DNA from: JAKVBH01 sp049800955
GTDB lineage: Bacteria > Pseudomonadota > Alphaproteobacteria > Rhodobacterales > Rhodobacteraceae
Direction of reading: 5' to 3'
Length of the DNA: 64,000 nt
NCBI RefSeq assembly: GCF_049800955.1
Contig: NZ_JBNAGA010000001.1
Location: forward strand, 310,001-374,000
Shown: piece by piece, positions 51,802 through 60,955 of the stretch
Position numbering within the stretch: the first letter of the stretch is position 1
Layout of the letters: each line of letters starts with the position of its first letter
Notes under the pieces: generated by a model
The model's database searches: none
What the model saw: only the letters and a program-made list of their open reading frames with translations
Told to the model about the DNA's origin: nothing
Translations under genes and position numbers: made by a program

Positions 51802-54023
51802 CACATGTGGCCGACACCCCCCGACGATTTCTGGCCTCTGGCCGGGCCATGCTGCATGCGGTGACGGACACCGCCCGCAAAGTGCAACCCCGGGCCAAGG
51901 AAACCCCACATCAAGCCCGGATGCGCCGCCGGGCCGACCTCGTGCGCGTCTATGCGCGGCTCATCGGTAGTGATGCCTCTGTCACGGATGTCATGCAGGC
52001 TCTGGTCCCTGACGTGCCCGAAGGGCAATCGCCCTCAGCCAACGCTTACGGGCGTGCCATCACGGCGGCGGGTCTTGTGGCGCATGTCCAGAGCGATCAG
52101 CGTCTCGACGCGGGGGCTTGGCCTGCCCTGGCGGAGATGTCATCGGGCCAATGGGTCCTCGTTTTGTCGCAAGACGCAGATACGCTGACGATCTATGACG
52201 CCTCTGAGAAGGACAAACGCGCCACCGTGTCCTTGCTGGAATTCCAGCCTTTTTTCACGGGCCAATTCATCCAGATCGAGCCAAAGCTTGAAGATCTGAA
52301 CGCGGCCCATGGCGCGGCACCGGCGCGCAAACACTGGTTCTGGGGCGCATTCACAACCCATTACCGGTTTTTCGTGGAGATCGTGCTGGGCTCGATGGTG
52401 GCCAATTTGCTGGCTGTGGCCGTCGCGCTCTTTTCGCTGCAGGTTTATGACCGGGTGATCCCGCATCAATCGACGGCGACGCTTTGGGTTCTGGCCATTG
52501 GCGCGGGGCTGGCGCTGTTGTTGGAAGCGGGGCTGCGCATCGCCCGCGCGCGTCTGATCGACGGGGCCGGGCGGCAGATCGAGATGAAGGTTCAGGGCCT
52601 GTTGATGGACCGCCTGATCGGGATGCGTGTCGATACCGCAGGGCGCTCGCCTTCGCAGTTGTTCACGGCCATGCGCGAGTTTGGCTCGGTGCGCGAGTTC
52701 TTCACAGCCTCTGCCGTTGGCGCCATGGCGGATATTCCGTTCCTCTTTATCTTCCTGTTGATCGTGGCCTCCATCGGGGGGCCTGTGGTCTGGGTGCTGA
52801 TTGCAGGCGGGTTGCTCATGGTGTTGCCATCCTTCCTGTTGCAGCGCCGCATGATCCGGCTAACCCAAGAGATGCAGGGCGCATCAACAAAAGTCTCGCG
52901 TCTGCTTCAGGAGAGCGTCAGCGAGCTGGAGACAATCAAAACGCAACGCGGCGAGGATCGCATTCGCCGCATGTGGTCGGACCTTACAGCGTTGCAAACT
53001 CTCAAGAGCTCGGATCAGCGCAAGCTGGCCTCCGCGCTCACCTTCTGGAGCCAGGGCGTGCAGCAAGCGACCTATGTGGGCGCCGTGATCGCGGGGACGT
53101 TCCTGGTCTTCGCAGGCCAGCTCACCGTGGGCTCGATCATCGCGATTGGCATTCTGACGGGGCGCACACTCGCGCCGCTCACACAGCTGGCCAATACGCT
53201 CGCGCGCTGGTCCAACGTCAAGGCCGCGCTGGATGCGCTGGACGGCGTGGCCGATGCGCCACAGGACGAGGTCGATGGCCGCAGCTACCTGCGCCGCGAA
53301 ACGATTGACGGTGCGTTTGAGCTTCATGAGATCACCTTCGGCTATGACGATGAAGGCCGCCCTGTGTTGGACATTCCGGGCCTTGCCATTCGCCCCGGCC
53401 AGCGCCTGGCCGTGTTGGGGCCCAATGGCACCGGCAAGTCGACCTTCCTGAAAGTTCTGGCGGGGCTCTGCGCTCCCAGGACCGGTCGCATCCTGCTCGA
53501 CGGGACGGATATGGGCCAGATCGCGCCCAAGGATATCCGCCGTTTGGTGGGCTATCTGGGTCAGGACGTGCGCCTGTTTGCAGGGACATTGCGGGACAAT
53601 CTCAACCTGACGATGCTGGAGCAGGATGACACACGGCTCATGCAGGCGCTTGATTTTGCTGGCCTTGGCCCCTTCGTGCGCAATCATCCGCAGGGCCTTG
53701 ATCTGGAGATTGCAGATGGCGGTGTGGGCCTGTCCAATGGCCAGCGCCAATCCATCGGCTGGGCGCGGCTGTGGCTGCAAGACCCTGTCGTGTGTCTGCT
53801 CGATGAGCCAACGGCAGCGCTCGATACCACGCTTGAGAAAACGCTGATCTCCCGGCTCGACACATGGCTTGAGGGGCGCACCGCCGTCATCGCGACCCAT
53901 CGCATGCCCATCGTTCAAATCGCCACCCGGACCCTCGTTCTGCAAAATGGCCGTCTGGCTGTTGATGGTCCGCGTGAACAAGTGCTGCAACATCTCACTC
54001 AAGCCAAGGTGTCCGCCGCATGA
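51798..54023 (+). CDS. Type I secretion ABC transporter (LapB-like), permease-ATPase fusion
   Basis: 741 residues. Order: an N-terminal C39-like domain without the catalytic cysteine (about 45-160), membrane domain (about 190-470), ATPase (about 505-735). Walker A GPNGTGKST (541-549), signature LSNGQ (645-649), Walker B VVCLLDE (664-670) and switch His701 are intact. The inactive C39-like domain is typical of transporters for large substrates such as LapA and haemolysin. The TTG start has GGAGG at 6-7 bases; it shares 4 bases with the TolC-like gene. Confidence 0.94.
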   Translation: MTHVADTPRRFLASGRAMLHAVTDTARKVQPRAKETPHQARMRRRADLVRVYARLIGSDASVTDVMQALVPDVPEGQSPSANAYGRAITAAGLVAHVQSDQRLDAGAWPALAEMSSGQWVLVLSQDADTLTIYDASEKDKRATVSLLEFQPFFTGQFIQIEPKLEDLNAAHGAAPARKHWFWGAFTTHYRFFVEIVLGSMVANLLAVAVALFSLQVYDRVIPHQSTATLWVLAIGAGLALLLEAGLRIARARLIDGAGRQIEMKVQGLLMDRLIGMRVDTAGRSPSQLFTAMREFGSVREFFTASAVGAMADIPFLFIFLLIVASIGGPVVWVLIAGGLLMVLPSFLLQRRMIRLTQEMQGASTKVSRLLQESVSELETIKTQRGEDRIRRMWSDLTALQTLKSSDQRKLASALTFWSQGVQQATYVGAVIAGTFLVFAGQLTVGSIIAIGILTGRTLAPLTQLANTLARWSNVKAALDALDGVADAPQDEVDGRSYLRRETIDGAFELHEITFGYDDEGRPVLDIPGLAIRPGQRLAVLGPNGTGKSTFLKVLAGLCAPRTGRILLDGTDMGQIAPKDIRRLVGYLGQDVRLFAGTLRDNLNLTMLEQDDTRLMQALDFAGLGPFVRNHPQGLDLEIADGGVGLSNGQRQSIGWARLWLQDPVVCLLDEPTAALDTTLEKTLISRLDTWLEGRTAVIATHRMPIVQIATRTLVLQNGRLAVDGPREQVLQHLTQAKVSAA

Positions 54024-55207
54024 GCACAGCCTCCACGAATTTCGTCTCCCAGCTGAACGCCCGCCTGTCGGGGCCCTCCATGATGATCTGGCTCTGCGCC
54101 GGGACCGTGTGGGTTTTCATTCTCTGGGCGGCCAATGCGTGGATTGATGAGATCGTGCGGGCAGAGGGGGCAATTATCTCGTCCTCCCGGCCCCAGATCA
54201 TCCAGAACCTCGAGGGCGGAATCCTCTCGCAATTGCTCGTCAAGGAAGGCGATGAGGTGATGCGCGGGGACATTCTCGCGCGGCTGCATGCGACGCAGTT
54301 TCAATCCTCAGTGGATGATCTGCGCGATCAGATCGCTGCGCTGGAGATCCGCGGGCTGCGTCTGGAAGCAGAACTCGCCGGGCAGTTTGATTTCATCGTC
54401 CCGCCCGCGCTTGCGGCACGGATGCCCAATATCGTGGCCTCTGAGCGCGCACTTTTGCAAGCGCGCCAATCTGACTTTATCTCGCGCCGCGAAGGGGCAG
54501 AGCGCGTGCTTACGCAGGCCAGCAGCGAGCTGCGTCTGATGGAGAACATGCTCGATAAAGAGGTCGTGGCCCTCATCGAGGTGACCCGCGCGCGCAAGGC
54601 CCATGCGGATGCCAAGATCCGGTATGACGAAGTGGTCACACAGGCGGAGCTCAAGCGCGCGCAGGAATTCTCCGACACGTTGAAAGAAATTGCGACACTG
54701 CGCCAGAACCTCAAGTCGTCTCAGGACCAGCTCAATCGCACTGTGCTGCGCTCGCCGCTCCACGGTGTGGTCAACAAGCTCTCGGTCACGACCATCGGCG
54801 GTGTGGTGCGCCCGGGCGAGGAAATCCTGCAGATCGTGCCGCTGGATGAAGAGCTCTTTGTCGAAGCGCGCGTTGCGCCATCCGACATCGCCAATATTCG
54901 CCCCGGGCAAGAGGCGACGGTCAAACTCTCGGCCTATGATTATACGATCTTTGGCGCGCTCAAGGGGCGGGTGGATTTCATCTCCGCAGATACCTTCCGC
55001 GATGAACGCTCCTCGGCGCCCGATGGCAATCCGCACTACAAGGTGACGCTGCGTGTGGATATGTCCTCGCTCTCGGATCGTCAGGCGCAGGTCGAGATCC
55101 GGCCCGGCATGCAGGCCCAGGTCGAGCTGCACACAGGCGAACGCACGGTGATGCAATACCTGCTCAAACCGCTCTACAAATCCCGCGAGGCGCTGCGCGA
55201 GCCATAG
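54020..55207 (+). CDS. HlyD/LapC-like periplasmic adaptor of the type I system
   Basis: 395 residues. A single N-terminal membrane helix (about 20-40), a biotinyl-lipoyl-like pair (IIQNLEGGILSQLLVKEGDEV and RSPLHGVVNKLSVTTIGGVV), a long periplasmic coiled coil (about 90-240), and a beta-barrel end (VDMSSLSDRQAQVEIRPGM). It bridges the ABC transporter and the TolC-like channel. ATGA overlap with the ABC gene. The last gene of the operon, ending 3 bases before a convergent GST gene. Confidence 0.94.
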   Translation: MSTASTNFVSQLNARLSGPSMMIWLCAGTVWVFILWAANAWIDEIVRAEGAIISSSRPQIIQNLEGGILSQLLVKEGDEVMRGDILARLHATQFQSSVDDLRDQIAALEIRGLRLEAELAGQFDFIVPPALAARMPNIVASERALLQARQSDFISRREGAERVLTQASSELRLMENMLDKEVVALIEVTRARKAHADAKIRYDEVVTQAELKRAQEFSDTLKEIATLRQNLKSSQDQLNRTVLRSPLHGVVNKLSVTTIGGVVRPGEEILQIVPLDEELFVEARVAPSDIANIRPGQEATVKLSAYDYTIFGALKGRVDFISADTFRDERSSAPDGNPHYKVTLRVDMSSLSDRQAQVEIRPGMQAQVELHTGERTVMQYLLKPLYKSREALREP

Positions 55208-55210
55208 GCC

Positions 55211-56230
55211 TCAGCCGCGCGCCAATTCAGGATGCGCGTAAGCCTCTGGATAGGGCGTCGGATGCGTCGGTCCCAGAGGGACCACCCCGTTCCAGCTGCG
55301 CCCGAAGTATCCTTGTCGGCAGTGGATAAGCGAGCCCGCTTCCGCTACATTGTCCATCCCATAGACCCGACAGAGCCAGCGCCACAGATGCGGGTAATCC
55401 AGAATATGTGCGCCGTTGAGTTTCATGCGCAGATAATACACGGGATCATGCCGGTAGAGGGTTGGGAAAAGCCTGAGATCAGCCTCGGTAAACCGATCAC
55501 CCGTCAGGAAGGGGCGGCCATCCGAGAGTCTGTCTTCCAACGCGGCCAATGTCGCGAAATAGGCCTCGAACGCGCTCTGGTAGACCGCCTGATCTGACGA
55601 AAACCCCGCCTTGTAGGCGCCGTTGTTGATGGTCGTGTAGATTTGCGCGTTCAACGCATCGATCTGAGCGATGAGGGTGGGATCATTCGGGCGCAGGCGC
55701 GGTCTCTGGGGCAGGGTGCTGCCCAAAGCTCTCGCGTGGAGATCCAGCATCCGGATGATGTCCGCGCTCTCGTTGCTGACGATGCGCTTGGCGATCTTGT
55801 CATAGAGGATCGGGACGGATTGCTCCTCGGATCCTTCTGCCGCGTAAATGTCCTTTGCCAGACGCAGACCGCGCCCGGTGCCGGTCTCGCGGGTGCATTC
55901 GGGCAAGGGGGCCCCAGTCAAGGTGGCGACGCGTTCCGGCGAGAATTCCCAAAGATTGGGCCCGCGCGGATCGTCCTCGCCGGTCCGGTTCGGGAAGGCC
56001 ACGTCCAGGGTGATGCTGTCCTGCAGACCCAGAACATTGCGCGCGAGCGTCACCCGATGGCACCACGGGCAATTGAGCGCGACAAAGAGATGATAGCGCC
56101 CCGGGACCGCAGGAAAGTCTGCGTCTCCAAGGGCATGGCGAAAGCCGCTGACGCCGCGCACGAATTCGCCTCGTGCGCGGCGCGCAGGCGCTTGGGCCTG
56201 ATCTTCTTGGGTTGAGACATCTTTGGTCAT
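55211..56230 (-). CDS. Glutathionyl-hydroquinone reductase (Xi-class GST)
   Basis: 339 residues. The catalytic motif LFVALNCPWCHRVTLAR (Cys54) corresponds to CPWAHR in Xi-class enzymes (YqjG/ECM4), here with a second cysteine. RGPNLWEFSPERVATLTG and the C-terminal helix region with TEADLRLFPTLYRHDPVYY are characteristic. It reduces glutathionyl-hydroquinones and protects against quinones. ATG 56230 is used; the longer reading frame upstream overlaps the hemerythrin gene without support. Confidence 0.9.
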   Translation of the reverse strand: MTKDVSTQEDQAQAPARRARGEFVRGVSGFRHALGDADFPAVPGRYHLFVALNCPWCHRVTLARNVLGLQDSITLDVAFPNRTGEDDPRGPNLWEFSPERVATLTGAPLPECTRETGTGRGLRLAKDIYAAEGSEEQSVPILYDKIAKRIVSNESADIIRMLDLHARALGSTLPQRPRLRPNDPTLIAQIDALNAQIYTTINNGAYKAGFSSDQAVYQSAFEAYFATLAALEDRLSDGRPFLTGDRFTEADLRLFPTLYRHDPVYYLRMKLNGAHILDYPHLWRWLCRVYGMDNVAEAGSLIHCRQGYFGRSWNGVVPLGPTHPTPYPEAYAHPELARG

Positions 56231-56240
56231 GACGTCAGTC

Positions 56241-56807
56241 TCACCCTCTGAGCCTGTGATGCAAGATGATCGGCACCGCCAGGTCTTCTTCATCGCTCAA
56301 GTGCCTTTTAAGAAAGGCCTCGATAACCTCGCTCGTGGCATGGACGACGGCTGCTTCCTCGTGGGCCTGCGCCTCATCCAGAGAGGTCAGCTTGATCATG
56401 CGGTTGGCTGCGCGTGTGAAATCGTCCAGCACACGGTCAAGCTCGGCATGGTCGGCCTCCAGAATTTCCAGGCCTGCGTCAAACCGAGGGTCCGCCGCAG
56501 AGAGTTCGGGGAAATAGCTGTGATCTTCCCAGCCGTGATGACCATGCAGGTTCCCCACCAAAGCGCCGCCAAAGCGAGACAAGCGATCGGCATACTCATC
56601 AAGGCCGATGTCCTTGTTGAGCACGCCTTCGCTATCCAGCCGAACGCGTTCCGCCAGACGGCGAAACATCTGATGCGCACCAAGCCAGTGTTTGGTTTTT
56701 TCGCGAAAGCCGGGATGAGCCTCCCATGTATCGCGTGGATAGCGATCCAAGAGAAACCGCATCTCTTGCGGCATATCATCTTGGCGGATTGCGTATGTGT
56801 CGAGCAT
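56241..56807 (-). CDS. Hemerythrin-like HHE domain protein
   Basis: 188 residues with a four-helix di-iron pattern: GAHQMFRRLAERV, LHGHHGWEDHSYFPEL, LEADHAELDRVLDDF and FLKRHLSDEEDLAVPIIL. These histidines and acids could bind a di-iron site for oxygen or NO handling. It lies 10 bases before the GST gene in the same orientation, so a shared role in oxidative or quinone stress is plausible. Confidence 0.87.
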   Translation of the reverse strand: MLDTYAIRQDDMPQEMRFLLDRYPRDTWEAHPGFREKTKHWLGAHQMFRRLAERVRLDSEGVLNKDIGLDEYADRLSRFGGALVGNLHGHHGWEDHSYFPELSAADPRFDAGLEILEADHAELDRVLDDFTRAANRMIKLTSLDEAQAHEEAAVVHATSEVIEAFLKRHLSDEEDLAVPIILHHRLRG

Positions 56808-56920
56808 CGGTTCACTCCTTTCCCCAAGGAAATGGGTGCGCGATGGGGGATTGTGACTCCGCAGAAGCGCACAGGCACCCTGCGTCAGCTCACGCGAGCG
56901 TGAGGCGCTCCGATGGGATT

Positions 56921-57367
56921 TCAGAGGGCGTCTGTGTCCATCCAGATCGTGACAGGGCCGTCATTGATGAGTGACACTTTCATATCCGCGCCAAACTGGC
57001 CGGTTTGAACGGGGATGCCAAGCGCTCCCAAGTGTTGGGCGAAAAGGCCGTAGAGGCGTTCCCCCTCCGCCGGTGGTGCGGCCGCCGAGAACCCGGGGCG
57101 GTTGCCGCGCGAGGTGTCCGCCGCCAATGTGAACTGGCTGACAACGAGCGCGCTGCCGCCCTGATCCAAAACGGAGCGGTTCATCTTGCCTGCCTCATCG
57201 GTGAAGATGCGGAGTTTCGCGATCTTGGCGGCCAGCTTTTCAGCCGTCGCATCGGTGTCGCCCTGCATGGCGCAGACAAGGATCAATAGGCCCGGACCTG
57301 TTTCACCAATGACGTCGCCATCGACCCGGACAGCCGCCTCTGTGACCCTCTGCAACAGGGCCCGCAT
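56921..57367 (-). CDS. dtd: D-aminoacyl-tRNA deacylase
   Basis: 148 residues. It hydrolyses D-aminoacyl-tRNAs. The family motifs SQFTLAADT and NDGPVTIWMD, plus the start MRALLQRVTEAAVRVDG, are all present. The start ATG shares one base with the stop of the kinase gene (TGATG), so it is translated with that gene. Confidence 0.96.
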   Translation of the reverse strand: MRALLQRVTEAAVRVDGDVIGETGPGLLILVCAMQGDTDATAEKLAAKIAKLRIFTDEAGKMNRSVLDQGGSALVVSQFTLAADTSRGNRPGFSAAAPPAEGERLYGLFAQHLGALGIPVQTGQFGADMKVSLINDGPVTIWMDTDAL

Positions 57368-58269
57368 CAGGCCAGCTCATGGGCCCAGGGCGGGTTGGCC
57401 GCGGCGCGAGATACAGTCACCGCGGCGGCCTTGATGGCCAGCTCCATGGCCGGTCGGACCGTCTGCGCTGTCAGGGCGGAGCGGCTCAGAGCGCTCGCCT
57501 GCGCAAGGCCCGCAAGAAAGCCCGCGTTGAATGTGTCTCCTGCACCAACGGTGTCGACGACCTGCGCTGTCTGTGCAGGCAGGCTGAGGGTCTCGTCCGC
57601 AAAATAGGCCGTGGCCCCTTCGGAGCCTTTGGTCATCAGGATCACGGCAGGGCCCTGTTCGGAGGCCAGGAGACCCCGCGGATCGTCTGTTCCAGTGATC
57701 CAATCCAGATCTTCATCGGACACTTTCACGACATCGGCATGGGCCAGCATCTCGGTCAATCGTGCGCGGTAGCGCGCCTCATCCGTGATGAAGGCAGGGC
57801 GGATATTGGGGTCGATCATGACAAGCCGCGATCCGGCGCGGCTGCACAGAGCGGCGTAGGTATCTGCGGCGGGTTCGGACACGAGCGAGATCCCACCAAA
57901 GAAAAGCGCGCCTGTGGATGTGGGCAAAATCGGGAGATCTGCTTCCGTGAGGCTGCGACCTGCGGTGTTCTCATCATAAAACGCATATGTCGCGTGACCG
58001 TCCTTGAGGGTCACGAAAGCCAGCGTCGTGGGAGCTGCGCTGCGCGGGCAAAGCGCGTGATCCACATTGGATGCGTCAAGAGCCGCACAAAGCTGCTGGC
58101 CGAAGAGATCTGTTGACAAGCCACCAAAATAGCCGGAAGGCGCACCAAGCCGGCCCAAGGCAATGGCTGTATTGAACACAGCACCGCCTGCCGCTGGCAG
58201 AAACAGATCCCCTTCAGCGCTTTCGCGCGGCAACATGTCGATAAGCGCTTCACCGCAGCACAGGATCAT
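57367..58269 (-). CDS. PfkB family sugar kinase (fructokinase-like)
   Basis: 300 residues. N-terminal MILCCGEALIDMLPR with GGAVFNTAIALGRLGAPSGYFGG-type substrate region, and the C-terminal signature VDTVGAGDTFNAGFLAG with the catalytic Asp. Sequence style favours fructokinase, but ribokinase-family substrates vary. ATG 58269 has GAGGGG upstream; the longer frame upstream crosses the operator. A LacI-type palindrome lies 20-35 bases before the ATG, so sugar-responsive control is likely. Confidence 0.88.
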   Translation of the reverse strand: MILCCGEALIDMLPRESAEGDLFLPAAGGAVFNTAIALGRLGAPSGYFGGLSTDLFGQQLCAALDASNVDHALCPRSAAPTTLAFVTLKDGHATYAFYDENTAGRSLTEADLPILPTSTGALFFGGISLVSEPAADTYAALCSRAGSRLVMIDPNIRPAFITDEARYRARLTEMLAHADVVKVSDEDLDWITGTDDPRGLLASEQGPAVILMTKGSEGATAYFADETLSLPAQTAQVVDTVGAGDTFNAGFLAGLAQASALSRSALTAQTVRPAMELAIKAAAVTVSRAAANPPWAHELA

Positions 58270-58288
58270 CGCAATAAACCCCTCAAAA

Positions 58289-58304
58289 ATGTTTGCGCAA
58301 ACAT
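58289..58304. promoter_or_regulatory. LacI-family operator upstream of sugar kinase gene
   Basis: ATGTTTGCGCAAACAT is a perfect 16-base palindrome with a central CG, the classic form of LacI/GalR-family operators. It is placed 20 bases before the kinase ATG, where binding would block transcription or its start. No LacI gene is in the window, so the regulator is encoded elsewhere. Confidence 0.72.
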
Positions 58305-58440
58305 GATGTGCGTTGAGCGAATTGGCAAGGCGCATTCGAAGTTGCGGCATGTCAAAGACAGGGACTGTGGCATTGGCTAGAATAGGCATGACAACAGACA
58401 AAGGGAGCACGGCGTGTTTGTTTTGTTGTCGAACCGTGAA

Positions 58441-58454
58441 ATTGAGCGCTCAAT
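58441..58454. repeat. Perfect 14-base palindrome in the kinase upstream region
   Basis: ATTGAGCGCTCAAT lies in the 271-base gap between the kinase and zinc-ribbon genes. It may be a second regulatory site; the surrounding sequence holds no gene that I can support. Confidence 0.4.
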
Positions 58455-58540
58455 GGCCAACGGGAGGGCTCTGGCGCCGCGTCGAGGGGGCGGGGCGCCA
58501 GTTTCCATAGTTATTTCCGCGACAGTCAGTTTTGCAGGAT

Positions 58541-59647
58541 TCAACTTTGAAGCGCGATTGTGTAGCCGATGATGGCTGCAATGAGCAGTCCGGCCAGGGT
58601 GGCCAGTGTAATCTTTAGCGTGGACCAGGGCCGCTCACCCTGAACCCGGCCTGTCCGCCCGTTGACGACAAAGCGATAGGTCGTGCCGCGATATTTGTAG
58701 GCGGCGAGCCAGACCGGCAACAAGACGTGCTTGAACGTGACATCGCTCAGGCGCGTGTCGATGTCGTGGATACGCTGGCGATCTCCGCCGATGTCAAAGC
58801 GCACATCGCGCGCGATGGTGGCGTCCATGATGGCGCGGGCCTCGGTAAATCCCTCATCGAGGGGCACCTGATAACCTTCGGCGCGAAAGCCCGCCAGAAA
58901 TTCCGGGCGATAGGGCTCCATGGCCGTCAGATCCCATGGCTGCAGCCCATCGGTGAAGCGTTTGGGCAGTGAGCGGGAGGCCAGCACGACCACATCGTCG
59001 AAAAACCGCGCCACACGTCCCGAGACACGGCGCCAGCGCACCTTGGCCACCTGCACACGCTCGCGCTTGCCATTTCGGGTCACCGTGCGCGTCTCGTAGT
59101 AGACCGTGCCGCGCTCGCCTGCGTAGCGTGATTTCGTCTCAGCGTCGAAGGTCCAGTAGGGCACGTATATGCCCTGCATCTTGCGCCCCTTGCGCGCGTA
59201 GTCCTGCAGGCCATTGGGCGCGAACCAGAGCGAGCCCAGCCACTCCGACATGGCCGATTTCGCGGCGCGCTCATCGAGGGCAAAGGGCAAGAGCCCGCGC
59301 GGCTTGATGTGACGATGGGTGCCGGTATCAACGACAACTGGTGTAGCGCAGAAGGGGCATTCCCTCGCGTGCAGATGCGGATCAAACTCGACCTGTGCCG
59401 CACAATTGGGGCAGGAGGAGACCCGCGTTTCCTCCATTTCGAAGTCCGGAAGATCGGCATTGAGCGCTTCCGCGAGGTCGAGCTCTTTGATCGCGCGTCC
59501 CGCCCAGGGCCCCGCTTCGATCGAAGCTGCGTTGCCGCAATGATCGCATATGAGGCCGTTGGTTTCAGGATCGAACCGATAATCCGCGCCGCATTGATCG
59601 CAGGGGAAGCGATGTTCGGTGATCGGGCTCTCGGCAGGCAGGGTCAT
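58541..59647 (-). CDS. Zinc-ribbon membrane-anchored protein
   Basis: 368 residues. Four CxxC pairs (Cys16/19, 34/37, 79/82, 97/100) form two TFIIB-like zinc ribbons at the N-terminus. A middle domain includes YVPYWTFDAETKSRYAGERG and a mirrored VLLPVWLAAYKYRGTTYRFVVNG, and one membrane helix ends the protein (about 345-365). This layout is often mis-annotated as a helicase-related protein. It sits downstream of the SPFH/TelA/XpaC genes and probably belongs with them. Confidence 0.82.
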   Translation of the reverse strand: MTLPAESPITEHRFPCDQCGADYRFDPETNGLICDHCGNAASIEAGPWAGRAIKELDLAEALNADLPDFEMEETRVSSCPNCAAQVEFDPHLHARECPFCATPVVVDTGTHRHIKPRGLLPFALDERAAKSAMSEWLGSLWFAPNGLQDYARKGRKMQGIYVPYWTFDAETKSRYAGERGTVYYETRTVTRNGKRERVQVAKVRWRRVSGRVARFFDDVVVLASRSLPKRFTDGLQPWDLTAMEPYRPEFLAGFRAEGYQVPLDEGFTEARAIMDATIARDVRFDIGGDRQRIHDIDTRLSDVTFKHVLLPVWLAAYKYRGTTYRFVVNGRTGRVQGERPWSTLKITLATLAGLLIAAIIGYTIALQS

Positions 59648-59685
59648 GTGTGATCTGGCATTGTGCGGTTTATGTCATGTCAGCT

Positions 59686-59750
59686 GGGGGCTTTGCCCCC
59701 GACGCCCGCGTGGCGGGCGTCTCCCCCAAGGTATTTGAGGACAAAAGAAG
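59686..59750 (+). repeat. Intergenic palindromic repeat, copy D (diverged)
   Basis: Two perfect hairpins, GGGGGC-TTT-GCCCCC and GACGCCCGC-GTG-GCGGGCGTC, are followed by TCCCCCAAGGTATTTGAGGA then CAAAAGAAG. The architecture is that of copies A-C but the tail has drifted. It lies between the zinc-ribbon and SPFH genes. Confidence 0.6.
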
Positions 59751-59780
59751 AGTGGGTTCCTGCGCTTTTTGCCCGTGTGG

Positions 59781-60887
59781 TCAGGCACCGGGGGGCGGGG
59801 GCGGCAGGATGGTGAAAAGCTGCGCCAGTTCCATGACGTCTCCGGCGCGCATCCAGCCGTCCTGTCCGGCTGTCCAGACATAGGTCTCGCGCGTGAGTTC
59901 TCCCTCGGCAGCCATGCGCCCGAGCTTGGCCTTGGAAAAGGGGCCCGTGGTCTGTCCGTTTTCAGCGATGTGCCAGACATGCTCCACCGGGGGCGGGGGC
60001 GGGGCGATCGCCGCGGGTTGTGGCGCGGCGTTGACCGCGCTCCAGGGGCCACTGGCTTGATTGGCGATTTGCATTCCCATGGCCGCACCCATGCCTGCCT
60101 GGATCGCGCCAGCACCTGCACCATCGCGCCCAAGCGCTTCGGCGGTTTGGAACTGCATGTATTCGCCCAGATTGCCGATCACACCCATGGAAGAGCGTTT
60201 GTCCATCACCTCTTCCACCGCAGGCGGCAGGGAGATGTTTTCGACATAAAGCTCCGGGAGCGAGAGGCCATATTGTGCCAGCTGCGGCTCGATTTCGCGC
60301 GCCACAAGCTGGCCCAATTCGCGGGTGTTGGCGGCCATGTCCATCACGGGGATCCCGGCCCGGGCGATGGTGCGGGAGAATTCCTGCACGATGATGTTGC
60401 GGATCTGGTAGGAGATCTCGTCCATTGTGAACTCGCCGTCGGTGCCCACGATCTCCACGAGGAAGCGCGCGGGATCGGTGACGCGGACACTATAGGTTCC
60501 GAAAGCGCGCAGGCGCACGGGACCAAACTCGGGATCGCGGCAGATGACAGGGTTTTTCGTGCCCCATTTGAGATTTTGAAAGCGGGTGGTGTTGACGAAG
60601 TAGATCTCGGATTTGAAGGGCGAGCGAAATCCGTGGTCCCAATGATTAAGCGTCGTCATGATGGGCATGTTATTGGTCTCGAGCATATAGAGACCCGGGG
60701 TGAAGACGTCGGCCAGCTGGCCTTCATGCACGAAGACCGCGGCCTGACCCTCGCGAACCGTCAGCTTGGCGCCGTATTTGATCTCGTGGCCTTCGCGTTC
60801 AAACCGCCAGACCATTGTATCGCGCGAGTCATCGACCCAGTGGATCACGTCGATGAATTCACCGGACAGAAAATCGAAAATACCCAT
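59781..60887 (-). CDS. SPFH domain protein with C-terminal GYF_2 domain
   Basis: 368 residues. The N-terminal SPFH (band 7-like, formerly virion-core-like) region spans about 1-245, with QNLKWGTKNPVICRDPEFG and PRELGQLV-like blocks (ANTRELGQLVAREIEPQLAQ). A Pro/Ala linker leads to a GYF_2 domain (about 300-360, WHIAENGQTTGPFSKAKLGRM). It is a likely scaffold at the membrane. It lies between the zinc-ribbon and DUF2927 genes in the same direction. Confidence 0.85.
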   Translation of the reverse strand: MGIFDFLSGEFIDVIHWVDDSRDTMVWRFEREGHEIKYGAKLTVREGQAAVFVHEGQLADVFTPGLYMLETNNMPIMTTLNHWDHGFRSPFKSEIYFVNTTRFQNLKWGTKNPVICRDPEFGPVRLRAFGTYSVRVTDPARFLVEIVGTDGEFTMDEISYQIRNIIVQEFSRTIARAGIPVMDMAANTRELGQLVAREIEPQLAQYGLSLPELYVENISLPPAVEEVMDKRSSMGVIGNLGEYMQFQTAEALGRDGAGAGAIQAGMGAAMGMQIANQASGPWSAVNAAPQPAAIAPPPPPVEHVWHIAENGQTTGPFSKAKLGRMAAEGELTRETYVWTAGQDGWMRAGDVMELAQLFTILPPPPPGA

Positions 60888-60955
60888 GGTGGTCTCCTTG
60901 CCCTCGTTTTTGGGCCTTGCATGTCTGGTGCGCCGGGGTTGCGGCGCGGTGTGTG

